The notes beneath the pieces were generated by a model that saw only the letters and a list, made by a program, of their open reading frames with translations, had not been told where the DNA came from and searched no databases. The position numbers and the translations under genes were made by a program. A DNA stretch of 64,000 bases from Ferdinandcohnia sp047246645 (GTDB lineage Bacteria > Bacillota > Bacilli > Bacillales > Bacillaceae_L). This document shows positions 26,154 through 34,650 of the stretch, piece by piece. The stretch's first letter is position 1. Each line of letters starts with the position of its first letter. The stretch is from the NCBI RefSeq assembly GCF_047246645.1, contig NZ_JBFOKR010000004.1, positions 186,001 to 250,000 on the forward strand. The letters run 5' to 3'.

Positions 26154-26519
26154 TTATTTCTCGTCTAGTAAACCATAAATCTTAATAGAATTTGATTTCG
26201 ATAAAGAATAAATCGTATGTGTATCAACCGTATTCATAATCGTTCCTGAATCTTTGCTAATCCATAGAAAATAAGTTTCCTCACCTAAAAAAACTTTGTA
26301 ATGGGGGTCTGCCATGTCAACGATACCTGGTAACTTTTTGGCGGATTTAAAGGCAGTATTAAACAGTTCGATATCATTTTTATCAGTAATGACGAATTCC
26401 CACTCCTTATTTACCTCGGAGAAGTTCTTCATTTTATGGATGGTAATACTTTCGATAGTTTCAGTGGAGCAACCAATAAGCGAAATCAACAAGAAAAGCA
26501 ATGTAAGTACCTTTTTCAT
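26154..26519 (-). CDS. small lipoprotein of unknown function
   Basis: A 121-residue protein. The start is ATG 26519 behind AAAGGAGGAGG, not the upstream frame opening at 26585. The signal peptide ends LISLIGC, a lipobox with Cys near residue 17. The mature part is a small acidic domain including VNKEWEFVITDKNDIELFNTA and YFLWISKDSGTIMN, a pattern seen in short Bacillus lipoproteins without known function. Membrane-anchored outside the cell. It lies between the TetR-type boxes and another small membrane protein. Confidence 0.7.
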   Translation of the reverse strand: MKKVLTLLFLLISLIGCSTETIESITIHKMKNFSEVNKEWEFVITDKNDIELFNTAFKSAKKLPGIVDMADPHYKVFLGEETYFLWISKDSGTIMNTVDTHTIYSLSKSNSIKIYGLLDEK

Positions 26520-26584
26520 AAACCTCCTCCTTTTATAGTTGGACGTTTGAATAGGGAAAAGGTTACGTGAGAATACAAACTCCA

Positions 26585-26612
26585 TATAAAAAGAGTACCT
26601 CGCACGGTACCC
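26585..26612 (-). terminator. terminator of the 26616-27038 gene
   Basis: Stem GGGTACC/GGTACTC with a 6-nt loop is followed on the minus strand by five U. Confidence 0.85.
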
Positions 26613-26615
26613 TTA

Positions 26616-27038
26616 TTACTCTCCATATATTTCTTTATAAGCAAGCACCTTTAGTGCCAATATTTCTTCTTCTGATAATTTCGTTTCTACCTCAGCAAGC
26701 AGTTCCTCCTGCGTCATACTTCCATCCTGCGCTTTTGTCCGAATCTCATTTAATTCAGTAATTCCTACCTTTTTTACAAGTACTCTTGTTGCTTCCTCTT
26801 TGGTTGTAAATGGCAGAGTACTAGTATCGGCATGTTTTGCATCTTCGAGTAGAGCTACTAATGCCGGATCACTCTCAATCACAGTTTTTATTTGTTCCAT
26901 TTCCCCATTGTTCTCAAGTTCAGATGCAATGGTGTCCATGAGCTTCTCAGATGCTAGATTAGTTCCAAAATAATACACCCCAAAGCCTATTCCGCCAAGA
27001 ACGATAACAAAAACTAGTAGTATTTTAACCAATTTCAC
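26616..27038 (-). CDS. signal-anchored small protein, conserved in Bacilli
   Basis: A 140-residue protein with an N-terminal membrane anchor (residues 4-26) and a helical outside domain. The segment TLPFTTKEEATRVLVKKVGI followed by ELNEIRTKAQDG and a final LALKVLAYKE matches a Bacillus family I recall that is sometimes wrongly labelled phenylalanyl-tRNA synthetase beta-like. It has no tRNA synthetase features. The start is GTG 27038 behind AAAGGAG. It has its own terminator, so it is a single gene. Function unknown. Confidence 0.72.
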   Translation of the reverse strand: MKLVKILLVFVIVLGGIGFGVYYFGTNLASEKLMDTIASELENNGEMEQIKTVIESDPALVALLEDAKHADTSTLPFTTKEEATRVLVKKVGITELNEIRTKAQDGSMTQEELLAEVETKLSEEEILALKVLAYKEIYGE

Positions 27039-27224
27039 ATCAATCAGCTCCTTTTCTAAACTACAAATATACTACATTCATTTATGGAAAGGAACTGTTT
27101 CATAAATGTACCAATTGTTGGATTATAGGTACTATGTGGATAAGTAAGGGGACACATAAGTTAGGATTATGTGCGTAAGTTGGCGGAGTTGTGGTGCGAA
27201 GGACAAGGTAATACCTTGGAAAAT

Positions 27225-27340
27225 TGCTAAAAACCGTAAATTTGAATTAAAAATCGTATTTCCTGATTAAAAACCGTATTTCGAAAATAAAAACCATAAA
27301 TCCTGATTAAAAACCATAAATCCAAATTAAAAACCGTAAA
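27225..27340 (-). repeat. 20-bp-period TACGGTTTTTA array 7 (inverted)
   Basis: Six units on the minus strand, ending TTTTTAGCAATTTT at the 27225 side. It is followed by about 103 bp of constant sequence that is repeated after the N gap. The whole stretch 27039-28121 contains no gene I can support. Confidence 0.85.
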
Positions 27341-27443
27341 CGAAACAAGGTACTATAAATCTAGTAAAAAACTGCAGAAAAAGTTGCTTACAAATTGGTT
27401 ATTTCATCAATTTAAAAGGTGTTAGACTTAATTGCTCAAGGCT

Positions 27444-27543
27444 NNNNNNNNNNNNNNNNNNNNNNNNNNNNNNNNNNNNNNNNNNNNNNNNNNNNNNNNN
27501 NNNNNNNNNNNNNNNNNNNNNNNNNNNNNNNNNNNNNNNNNNN
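27444..27543. other. assembly gap (100 N) inside repeats
   Basis: Exactly 100 undetermined bases. Sequence at 27341-27443 before the gap recurs almost perfectly at 27609-27711 after it, so this is an unresolved tandem repeat. Confidence 0.95.
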
Positions 27544-27923
27544 GTATTTCGAAAATAAAAACCGTAAATCCTGATTAAAAACCATAAATCCAAATTAAAA
27601 ACCGTAAACGAAACAAGGTACTATAAATCTAGTGAAAAACTGCAGAAAAAGTTGCTTACAAATTGGTTATTTCATCAATTTAAAAGGTGTTAGACTTAAT
27701 TGCTCAAGGCTGCCTTTATATTTTTACAAATTTACGGATGTAATGTGGTTAGTCTTGGGGACTTATTAATTTGATTGGTTAGTAGATAAGGTACCTAATC
27801 TAAAAATTGCTAAAAACCGTAAATTTGAATTAAAAATCGTATTTCCTGATTAAAAACCGTATTTCGAAAATAAAAACCGTAAATCCTGATTAAAAACCAT
27901 AAATCCAAATTAAAAACCGTAAA
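27544..27923 (-). repeat. 20-bp-period TACGGTTTTTA arrays 8 (partial) and 9 (inverted)
   Basis: At least three units remain at 27544-27608 after the gap and six full units lie at 27807-27923. The variable parts of arrays 7, 8 and 9 are nearly identical, showing recent duplication of the full repeat plus its flank. From 27924 to 28121 I see only a likely promoter area and the AAGGAG site. Confidence 0.85.
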
Positions 27924-28121
27924 CGAAACAAGGTATTATAAATCTAGTAAAATAACGCGGCAATATTTCATTTCAACTAGTTTTATGACCAATTCAAAGG
28001 GTTTAAATACTAAAAACCTCTTAAATATACTCAAACAGGCCACCCCAGCGGCGATAACCTTTATATTTTCCTAAATATTTTGGTATTATTAGGTAAAAAG
28101 GTGTCGAAAAGGAGAACCTCA

Positions 28122-28394
28122 ATGGATAAAATTCTCTATATAAACAATGAATCTACTTCAAAGCTTCTCACACAAGTAAATGACCAGCTAGAACTAAAAA
28201 ATAGAATGCTAAAGCTTATCATTACTAATCCAGAAAAGAAAACAACTGTAGCAACACGTCAAAAAAAGCAAACTCGATACGAAGATCAAATTGCACTCCT
28301 CGAAAATCTAAAAAGTCTTATTCACTACTGCCGAACTAGAGAAGACCTTCAAAAAATTAATAGTTTAATAGAGTACTATAACCGCTTAGCTTAA
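28122..28394 (+). CDS. 90-residue helical protein, unknown function
   Basis: Start ATG 28122 behind AAAAGGAGAACCTC; the frame is open from 28080 but that part has no ribosome site. The protein MDKILYINNESTSKLLTQ... is rich in Lys, Leu and Asn, has no signal or membrane segment, and the second half (about 50-90) looks like two basic amphipathic helices. I recognise no family. It lies 75 bp before folE and may be co-transcribed with it. Confidence 0.6.
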   Translation: MDKILYINNESTSKLLTQVNDQLELKNRMLKLIITNPEKKTTVATRQKKQTRYEDQIALLENLKSLIHYCRTREDLQKINSLIEYYNRLA

Positions 28395-28469
28395 ATCACT
28401 TCCATTGCAACACCAACCAGAATAGACTATTCTAAATAATATAAATAATGACAAGTGAGGCTAAAGTTT

Positions 28470-29099
28470 ATGTCTTTACTAGATATTGAAAGAAGCATAA
28501 TTGAAAAATTCCCTCGTATATTTGAAGGGAATGCAGATAAAGTCAAGCAATCTAAAAAAATTACCGAAGCGCTAAAAGATTTAATTGAACTATGTGGGGA
28601 TGACCCAAACCGTGATGGTTTGCAGGAAACACCGCACCGCGTTTTAAAAGCGTTTCTTGAATACACTGAAGGCTATCAAGAGGATCCAAAAAACCATCTC
28701 AATAAGGTATTTGATGTTTCACATAAAGAACTTGTACTTGTAAAAAATATTGAGTTTCATTCCATGTGTGAACATCATTTTGCACCGTTCTTTGGTGTTG
28801 CTCATGTTGGATACATTCCTAACACAAAGGTAACAGGTCTATCAAAGATTGGAAGAATGGTAGAGGGGTACGCAAAACGGTTCCAAGTTCAAGAAACACT
28901 AACAAACCAAATCGCAGATGCAGTTGAAGAAATCCTTCAACCACAAGGTACAATGGTCGTTATCGAAGCGAAGCATATGTGTATGTGCGGAAGAGGTATT
29001 AAAAAGACAAGCGCCGAAACGACAACAACAGCAACACGTGGGATTTTCGCTGAGCGCTCAGATGCACGACTTGAATTTTTAACACTTTTAAATCGGTAA
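28470..29099 (+). CDS. folE: GTP cyclohydrolase I, type IA
   Basis: A 209-residue FolE. It has the zinc-binding CEHHFAPFFG (Cys and His near residue 97-100), the KVTGLSKIGRMVEGYAKRFQ segment and CMCGRGIKK with the third zinc ligand. It converts GTP to 7,8-dihydroneopterin triphosphate, the first step of folate and pterin synthesis. The frame opens at GTG 28455, but ATG 28470 matches the usual N-terminus MSLLDIE. Pairing with an SDR protein and not with other folate genes suggests a dedicated pterin product or a backup enzyme. Confidence 0.93.
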   Translation: MSLLDIERSIIEKFPRIFEGNADKVKQSKKITEALKDLIELCGDDPNRDGLQETPHRVLKAFLEYTEGYQEDPKNHLNKVFDVSHKELVLVKNIEFHSMCEHHFAPFFGVAHVGYIPNTKVTGLSKIGRMVEGYAKRFQVQETLTNQIADAVEEILQPQGTMVVIEAKHMCMCGRGIKKTSAETTTTATRGIFAERSDARLEFLTLLNR

Positions 29100-29129
29100 G
29101 AACACCCACAATTGAAGGCAGGTGAAATC

Positions 29130-29891
29130 GTGAGGCATGCAGTCATAACAGCGGGTACGAAAGGGTTAGGTAAAAAGGTTACAGAAGAGTTTTTAAAAAA
29201 TGGATGTTCGGTTACGGTTACTTATCGAAGCGATGCAGCAAGGGTTGAGGAACTTAAAAACGAGTGGCAGCCCTATAGAGAAATTATACAATTTATTCAA
29301 GCTGACATCACAAAAAAGGAAGATATCTCACATTTAGTCTCACAAGCCATGACCAGGTTTGGCAGGATCGACTACCTTATTAACAACGCGGGACCATATA
29401 TTTTCGAACGGAAAAAACTAGTAGATTACGAGGACCATGAATGGAACGAAATGATTGATGGTAATCTTAGCTCAGTTTTTCATTTTTTAAAGCTAACAAT
29501 ACCAATTATGCGCAAGCAGCAATTTGGAAGAATTATTACTTACGGGTTTCAGGATGCAGAGCATTCACCAGGCTGGGTATATCGTTCCGCATTTAGTGCA
29601 GCAAAGGTAGGTTTGGTGTCTCTGACACGAACAATCGCTTTAGAAGAAGCCGAATACGGAATCACCGCTAATATGGTGTGCCCTGGGGATATTGTCGGAG
29701 AATATAAAGAGTTAGATATCCAAGCTGTTAGAAAAATGAAGGATTCATACACGCCGATCGGTCGACCTGGAAGCGGTGAAGATATTGCAAGAATCATAGC
29801 TTTTTTATGTGATGACAATTCAGATATGATTACAGGTAGTGTTATCTCAGCTTCAGGTGGAGTGAATGTGGTGAATAGGATAAGAAGCTAG
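29130..29891 (+). CDS. SDR family oxidoreductase with altered active site
   Basis: About 253 residues with a Rossmann fold. The cofactor motif is TAGTKGLGKKV near residue 8 and the NNAG motif is YLINNAGPYIF near 85. In the catalytic YxxxK motif the Tyr is replaced: the sequence is AFSAAKVGL, with Phe where Tyr is expected and the Lys kept. A Tyr lies four residues earlier in WVYRSAF. It starts at GTG 29130 behind CAGGTGA, 30 bp after folE, so a pterin-related reductase role (FolM-like) is plausible. The changed residue may mean altered or absent catalysis. Confidence 0.82.
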   Translation: MRHAVITAGTKGLGKKVTEEFLKNGCSVTVTYRSDAARVEELKNEWQPYREIIQFIQADITKKEDISHLVSQAMTRFGRIDYLINNAGPYIFERKKLVDYEDHEWNEMIDGNLSSVFHFLKLTIPIMRKQQFGRIITYGFQDAEHSPGWVYRSAFSAAKVGLVSLTRTIALEEAEYGITANMVCPGDIVGEYKELDIQAVRKMKDSYTPIGRPGSGEDIARIIAFLCDDNSDMITGSVISASGGVNVVNRIRS

Positions 29892-29892
29892 C

Positions 29893-29924
29893 AATCGACA
29901 AGATGGTTTCTTGTCGATTTTTAT
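29893..29924 (+). terminator. terminator of folE-SDR unit
   Basis: Stem AATCGACAAGA with TCTTGTCGATT, then a T-rich tail. Confidence 0.88.
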
Positions 29925-30000
29925 TTGCCAAAAACAAATTTTACAGAAAAGGTGGGAATAGAAGATAATTAGTATTAATTTGAGTTAATGAGGTGGGCAC

Positions 30001-30543
30001 TTGAGACTTGTTATTTATGCTGTAGTAATGTGTTTTGCTTTTTATTTCTTGTTCATTAAAAAACGTGATGGCAAGAGAGAGAAATCAGCATTTGAAAAGG
30101 TTCTTGTATTAAGTTTTGCTGCATTTTGGGGAGGTTTGTTTCTACTAAAAAGTGATATATTTGTTTGGTTTTTTTCGTTTACAGGTTTACTCCTCCTATT
30201 TTACTATAAACCAAAAATAACTCGGATAGTTGGTACCATACTAATTGTATTCCTTTTTAGCACTTTCCGCGTTCCCACGGATACCGATGCTTTCCTAAAT
30301 TGGGTGAGTAAAAATGAACAGCTCTCATGTCCTAGTGGTTTTGATTGTATAAAGGTTTATACAGAAATTAACGAAAAGGGTGAATTGGTTACAAAGGGAG
30401 ACAAAGTTCCCATCCTCTATCATCAAACAAACTGGTATTTGCTTTTTGCAACTGGTAGCATGGCCTATGAATCTAGCACAGGTGAAGAGGTGCAATACGA
30501 AGGTGTTAATATAGCAGGTTGGTGGATAAATACATCAAAATGA
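30001..30543 (+). CDS. membrane protein of unknown function
   Basis: A 180-residue protein. Three hydrophobic helices lie at about residues 2-18, 33-52 and 55-95 (possibly two). They are followed by an outside or cytoplasmic domain of about 80 residues with a close cysteine pair in LSCPSGFDCIKVY. The start is TTG 30001 behind GAGGTGGG. No family recognised. The Cys-x5-Cys pair could be a disulfide if the domain is outside. Confidence 0.65.
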   Translation: MRLVIYAVVMCFAFYFLFIKKRDGKREKSAFEKVLVLSFAAFWGGLFLLKSDIFVWFFSFTGLLLLFYYKPKITRIVGTILIVFLFSTFRVPTDTDAFLNWVSKNEQLSCPSGFDCIKVYTEINEKGELVTKGDKVPILYHQTNWYLLFATGSMAYESSTGEEVQYEGVNIAGWWINTSK

Positions 30544-30708
30544 CAAGCGTGGCGTAGGCCGGGCTTTTTTTGTGTACCCTACGTTTCGACATTCGCATCT
30601 TTAGTAAAACGAAATATGTAAAATATAGGAAAAAACTTATATCCAACTACCTAACTCATGAGTTATAATATTGCCGTTAGTCACAATATTTTGACAGGAG
30701 GAACTAAT

Positions 30709-33618
30709 TTGCGACACCGTGCATGGGTTAATATTACTTTAATCCTGGTGTTGTTAGTGTCATTTTGTAGTCCATATGCAAAGACTTATGCTGCGTCTGG
30801 GTTACAATTAGTAGAGGTAGATGAACAAGAGGATTCTACTATTCTTACTTGGGATGTTTCTAGCTACCAAGGTGAGGAACTAACAAACTACCAATTGATT
30901 AAAAATGGAAAGGTAACAAACATTGAACCAGTACTTGTAAGTGAAACTGATCAAGTAAAAAGATATTCCTATGAAGACAAATTTGTCGATGCGGGAATTG
31001 CTTATACATATCAAGTCACTGCAACGACAACTACTGGTGAACAGTTAACGAGCGCACCAATTGAATTTGTCAAACAACCTAAGGTGGAAAGTAATACTAG
31101 TAATGTTGTAGCCGACGCAGTACAGCCACCACCGACTGAAATTGAAGTTGTCCCAGCTGTGATTCAAGTTGTAACAGACAAGGGTACGATACCTTTAGAT
31201 TTTAACTTCTACATTGAGGGGATAGAAGAACATAATTCTGAGGTCATATATGATGGATATTTAGATGAAGAGGGGTATTTTACAGATTACTATACAGAAA
31301 CGAGTAATCTTGAACTTCCGACTGGAACATATAGGTTAGTTACTTACAACTACACGACTGAAGAGGACATTGTGGTTGAGTTTGAAGTTGTAAGCGGTAT
31401 GGACTATGTGACAAATCCTATTGAGATTATTTTGGATGATGAAAAATTACAACTAAAAAAGGTTTTACGTGTAGAAGGTGCTTCAGATGAATCTATTTCT
31501 GTTTGGTGGGACGGACCATGGTATACAGATACTGTAGAAAAGTATCTTGTGTATTTAAATGGTGCTTTAGTTGAGGAAATTACTGATCCATATGAAACGG
31601 TATATACCTTTTCGGGGCTAACGCCTAACACGTTGTATGACATAAAGGTAGAAATCGTGTACAAAGATGGTACTCTTGAAAATCTTGAAATAAAGGATAC
31701 AACTTTGTTACCACCAACAGGAGAGATCGTTGCTTTTGCTGATGAAAATCTAAAAGCGGCTATCCAATCTCAACTGAAAATCTACCATCGTGATATCTAT
31801 ACAGATGATATGGAGCGGCTTACATCTTTAGATGCCGGTTATACTGGAATAGTGGACTTAGCTGGACTAGAGTTTGCAGTAAACCTTGAAGAGGCGATGC
31901 TCTATGGTAATGAAATACAAGATTTATCACCACTTTCGCAATTGACAAACCTACGTTATTTGGATCTAGATGAAAACCTTATTTCCAATATAGATGCCAT
32001 AGTTAATCTACAAAATCTTGAAATACTTTTAATCTCTTATAATCAATTAGAAGATATTTCAGCACTATTAGAATTAAAAGGATTAACTCAGGTTTCATTA
32101 AATGGAAACGATGGACTGGATGTAACGAAGGGTTCAGATGATATTGCGGTCATTAAGAGCCTACTAGAAAACGGAGTGACTGTTGAGTGGGGTAATGGAA
32201 TAAACGAATTGTATGTAACAGATATTACCGAAACTTCTGTTGAGTTTGAGTTGTATTTTCCAGAGTTAGCTGAGTTTATCACAGCGTATAATATTTATAT
32301 TAATGGTGAGCTATACGATCAAATTCCAGCTTCAGAGACGTATTATCAAGTTACAGACCTTGAGCCTCTGTCCGAGATTGATATTACAGTTGAGGCTGTT
32401 GATGAACAAGGATATGTATGGGGAAGTGCGTATACGTATGTGACAACTCCTCCAGTGCCAGAGGGTGAATTCGTTACGTTTGCTGATTCAGCTTTAGAGG
32501 ATGCGGTACGTGAAGCATTACGCATTTACTCGAGAGATCTATATGAAAGTGATATGTCTACTTTAATAAGTCTAGATGCAACCAATAGAGGCATCACTAA
32601 TCTTACAGGATTAGAGACTGCAACGAACTTAGAGGACTTGTACCTGGATAATAATTCAATATCAGATCTTAAACCAATATCCGGATTAACCAATCTTTAC
32701 TACCTAACCTTAGGGAATAACGAAATTACGGATATATCTGACTTGAAAAAGTTAACTAACCTACAAACACTAGTGTTAGATCGCAACCAAGTTAAAGATA
32801 TTAGTAGTCTGGCAAATCTCAAGTATCTTACAACTCTATCGATAAGAGGAAATAACGTAACTGATATCAGTGTACTGGCGAATTTACCGATTGAGTTCCT
32901 TGATATCAGCTTTAACAAGATAGAGGATATTTCAAGCTTGCTGGTAATGGAAAATTTATACTTCGTTCTGTTAATGAAAAACAATTTAGATCTGACAGAT
33001 GGGTCTGAGGATCTGGCGGTTATTAAAGAACTTGAGGATCGAGGTATTTATGCATTTTTTGAGCATATTGAAATTACAGTAGACAATGTAACAGAAACTT
33101 CAATTGAGTTGAGCTGGCAGCCAGAAACCATCGATGGTTATAGCGACTTCTTATACAGCGTTTTAGTGAATGGTGAAGAACTAGAATACGATATAGATGG
33201 AAATTCTTATGTTCTTTCAAACTTAGAGCCTGGAGCAGCGTATTCAATTGATATAATTGGATATAGTTTAGAAGGAGAACGTATCATATTTGGAAGCACT
33301 AAAGCTACTACTGCTTCTTCGAATGAGGACCCTGACGATAACGAAGGGGAAGGACCAGGTGAAAACGAAGGGGAAGACCCAGGTGAGAGTGAAGGAAATG
33401 ATCCAGAAGTGGACCCTATAAATGACGAAAAAACACCCGGTAAAGTAACACCGGAAACTGATAGTACTAATAAAGAAAATACAACAAAGAACAACACTGA
33501 TGGTAAATTACCGAAGACCTCAACTAGTAACTTTAACTTGTTAGTAATCGGTACAAGTCTATTGGTATCTGGAATTGCATTCCTATTATTCATTCGCAGA
33601 AAAGCAATTACAAACTAA
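30709..33618 (+). CDS. internalin-like LRR surface protein with LPXTG anchor
   Basis: About 969 residues. The start is TTG 30709 behind ACAGGAGGA; the frame opens earlier at 30658. After a signal peptide (about 1-30) come a fibronectin-type domain, a prealbumin-like region and two blocks of 22-residue leucine-rich repeats (about 365-480 and 610-765, e.g. TNLYYLTLGNNEITDIS), each followed by a fibronectin type III domain. A Glu/Gly/Pro-rich wall-spanning part leads to the sorting signal LPKTS near residue 934, a hydrophobic helix and RRK. It should be covalently attached to peptidoglycan by a sortase. Probable role: adhesion or binding. Confidence 0.9.
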   Translation: MRHRAWVNITLILVLLVSFCSPYAKTYAASGLQLVEVDEQEDSTILTWDVSSYQGEELTNYQLIKNGKVTNIEPVLVSETDQVKRYSYEDKFVDAGIAYTYQVTATTTTGEQLTSAPIEFVKQPKVESNTSNVVADAVQPPPTEIEVVPAVIQVVTDKGTIPLDFNFYIEGIEEHNSEVIYDGYLDEEGYFTDYYTETSNLELPTGTYRLVTYNYTTEEDIVVEFEVVSGMDYVTNPIEIILDDEKLQLKKVLRVEGASDESISVWWDGPWYTDTVEKYLVYLNGALVEEITDPYETVYTFSGLTPNTLYDIKVEIVYKDGTLENLEIKDTTLLPPTGEIVAFADENLKAAIQSQLKIYHRDIYTDDMERLTSLDAGYTGIVDLAGLEFAVNLEEAMLYGNEIQDLSPLSQLTNLRYLDLDENLISNIDAIVNLQNLEILLISYNQLEDISALLELKGLTQVSLNGNDGLDVTKGSDDIAVIKSLLENGVTVEWGNGINELYVTDITETSVEFELYFPELAEFITAYNIYINGELYDQIPASETYYQVTDLEPLSEIDITVEAVDEQGYVWGSAYTYVTTPPVPEGEFVTFADSALEDAVREALRIYSRDLYESDMSTLISLDATNRGITNLTGLETATNLEDLYLDNNSISDLKPISGLTNLYYLTLGNNEITDISDLKKLTNLQTLVLDRNQVKDISSLANLKYLTTLSIRGNNVTDISVLANLPIEFLDISFNKIEDISSLLVMENLYFVLLMKNNLDLTDGSEDLAVIKELEDRGIYAFFEHIEITVDNVTETSIELSWQPETIDGYSDFLYSVLVNGEELEYDIDGNSYVLSNLEPGAAYSIDIIGYSLEGERIIFGSTKATTASSNEDPDDNEGEGPGENEGEDPGESEGNDPEVDPINDEKTPGKVTPETDSTNKENTTKNNTDGKLPKTSTSNFNLLVIGTSLLVSGIAFLLFIRRKAITN

Positions 33619-33631
33619 ACTATTGCTATCG

Positions 33632-33668
33632 TACTCCTCGGTATTAACCGAGGAGTATTTTACCTTTT
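33632..33668 (+). terminator. terminator of LRR protein gene
   Basis: Perfect 11-bp stem (33632-33642 with 33647-33657), ATTA loop, then TTTTACCTTTTT. Confidence 0.92.
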
Positions 33669-33799
33669 TATATATTAGATTATCTATTTAGTGAAAGAAA
33701 CCTATAAGTTGCTAATAATTACTATAAAAAAATAGGACAAAAGTCTCTTTCGATAGAACAATCCTTTAATCTATAGTAAATATGAACAACATAAATCGT

Positions 33800-33882
33800 A
33801 CGAAATGGCAAAATCATCGAAAGATGGCGACGCAAAACTATAGGGGCTACGGTCTTTTGGACTATGTCTGCCAGTTTCCGAA
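33800..33882 (+). ncRNA. cyclic-di-GMP-I (GEMM-I) riboswitch, plus strand
   Basis: The aptamer hallmarks are all present: a P1 helix (GAAATGGCA with TGCCAGTTTC), a first hairpin ATC-ATCGAAAG-AT capped by a GAAA tetraloop, the conserved GACGCAAAACTATAGGGGCTA core and a second helix leading to CTGCC. Downstream, CCC-G-TCGAT (33888-33896) can pair with ATCGA-A-GGG (33910-33918), which would hide the AAGGGAG ribosome site of the 54-residue ORF. This suggests control of translation by c-di-GMP. Confidence 0.85.
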
Positions 33883-33928
33883 CACGACCCGTCGATTTAT
33901 GTACTATTTATCGAAGGGAGAACTATGT

Positions 33929-34093
33929 ATGAAAAATGTAATTAATAAAGTGAGATTTTACTATCATAGCATGCAGTACAATAAGAATCGAGTGTTGTTA
34001 GAGGATTGTCTTTGCCAACAAATGAAAAAAGATATTGAATTAAAGATGCACTACCATGAGCGTGAAGCCGTACAGCGCATGATAAAATTATAA
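33929..34093 (+). CDS. 54-residue protein under c-di-GMP riboswitch
   Basis: ATG 33929 is 8 nt after the AAGGGAG site that the riboswitch hairpin can cover. The protein is basic, histidine-rich and apparently soluble: it starts MKNVINKVRFYYHSMQY and ends AVQRMIKL, with one CLC motif near residue 30 and no membrane segment. It is followed at once by a terminator, so it is the only gene directly controlled. I recognise no family. It could be a small regulator, or a leader whose product acts on the neighbouring surface genes. Confidence 0.7.
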   Translation: MKNVINKVRFYYHSMQYNKNRVLLEDCLCQQMKKDIELKMHYHEREAVQRMIKL

Positions 34094-34111
34094 TAGAAAT
34101 AGAACTTCTAA

Positions 34112-34136
34112 CCTCCATCTCATGATGGGGGTTTTT
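34112..34136 (+). terminator. terminator of the riboswitch unit
   Basis: Stem CCTCCATC with GATGGGGG, loop TCAT, then five T. It isolates the small ORF from the sortase gene 500 bp downstream. Confidence 0.88.
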
Positions 34137-34605
34137 ACGTATATAAGAGCATCAGAATTGGTATTGAGAGAACAGAGAAGCTTGTTTTTAATAGAATGCT
34201 TACTATAACGAATACTTGTGATGATGTTAATCTAAGTGGGGAACTTGCATTTGCAAAAAAAATACCATAATTGAAGGAACCATCAAACAAATTGCACACT
34301 AAATCAAATAATTGTAGGAAATACCAAGTTAATTGCATACTAAAAAAATTAATTGTATAATAATTGCCTTTTCAAACTACTAGATACACAATCTTCGAAA
34401 CAAATATAGAAAATTAAGTATAGCTTTTATATGCAAGACAAGTATAATACCTTGCTTCATTTTCATAGGTGTTCAAAGAAAATTAGTCGAAAAACATCGA
34501 AAAAATACCACAAATATATAGAGATATAGACAAGTTTTGCACTTGCTTTCTGTTACAATCATTGGGAATGTTTTCTATTTTATTTTATGGGAGGTGTGAT
34601 AGGCT
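34137..34605 (+). promoter_or_regulatory. upstream region of the sortase gene
   Basis: About 470 bp without a supported gene. It contains two similar 26-bp direct repeats, ATTGCAYACTAAA..AATTGTA, at 34291-34316 and 34332-34357 (41-bp step), which could be regulator sites. The end holds a GGGAGGTG ribosome site at 34589-34596. Confidence 0.4.
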
Positions 34606-34650
34606 GTAAAACGGAAGATAGTATATGTCGTTATAGGGATAAGTTTTTGT

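Noticed and set aside
27399..27593. ORF running through the N gap
   Set aside because: The frame exists only because the gap is read as X; flanks are repeat DNA.
6766..27923. CRISPR-like repeat-spacer structure in the TACGGTTTTTA arrays
   Set aside because: Repeat cores are only about 11 bp, spacers 8-9 bp, variable parts are themselves similar between arrays, and no cas gene is in the window.
30544..30580. Terminator after the 30001-30543 gene
   Set aside because: The T run is present but the stem around GGCGTAGGCC is too poor to call.
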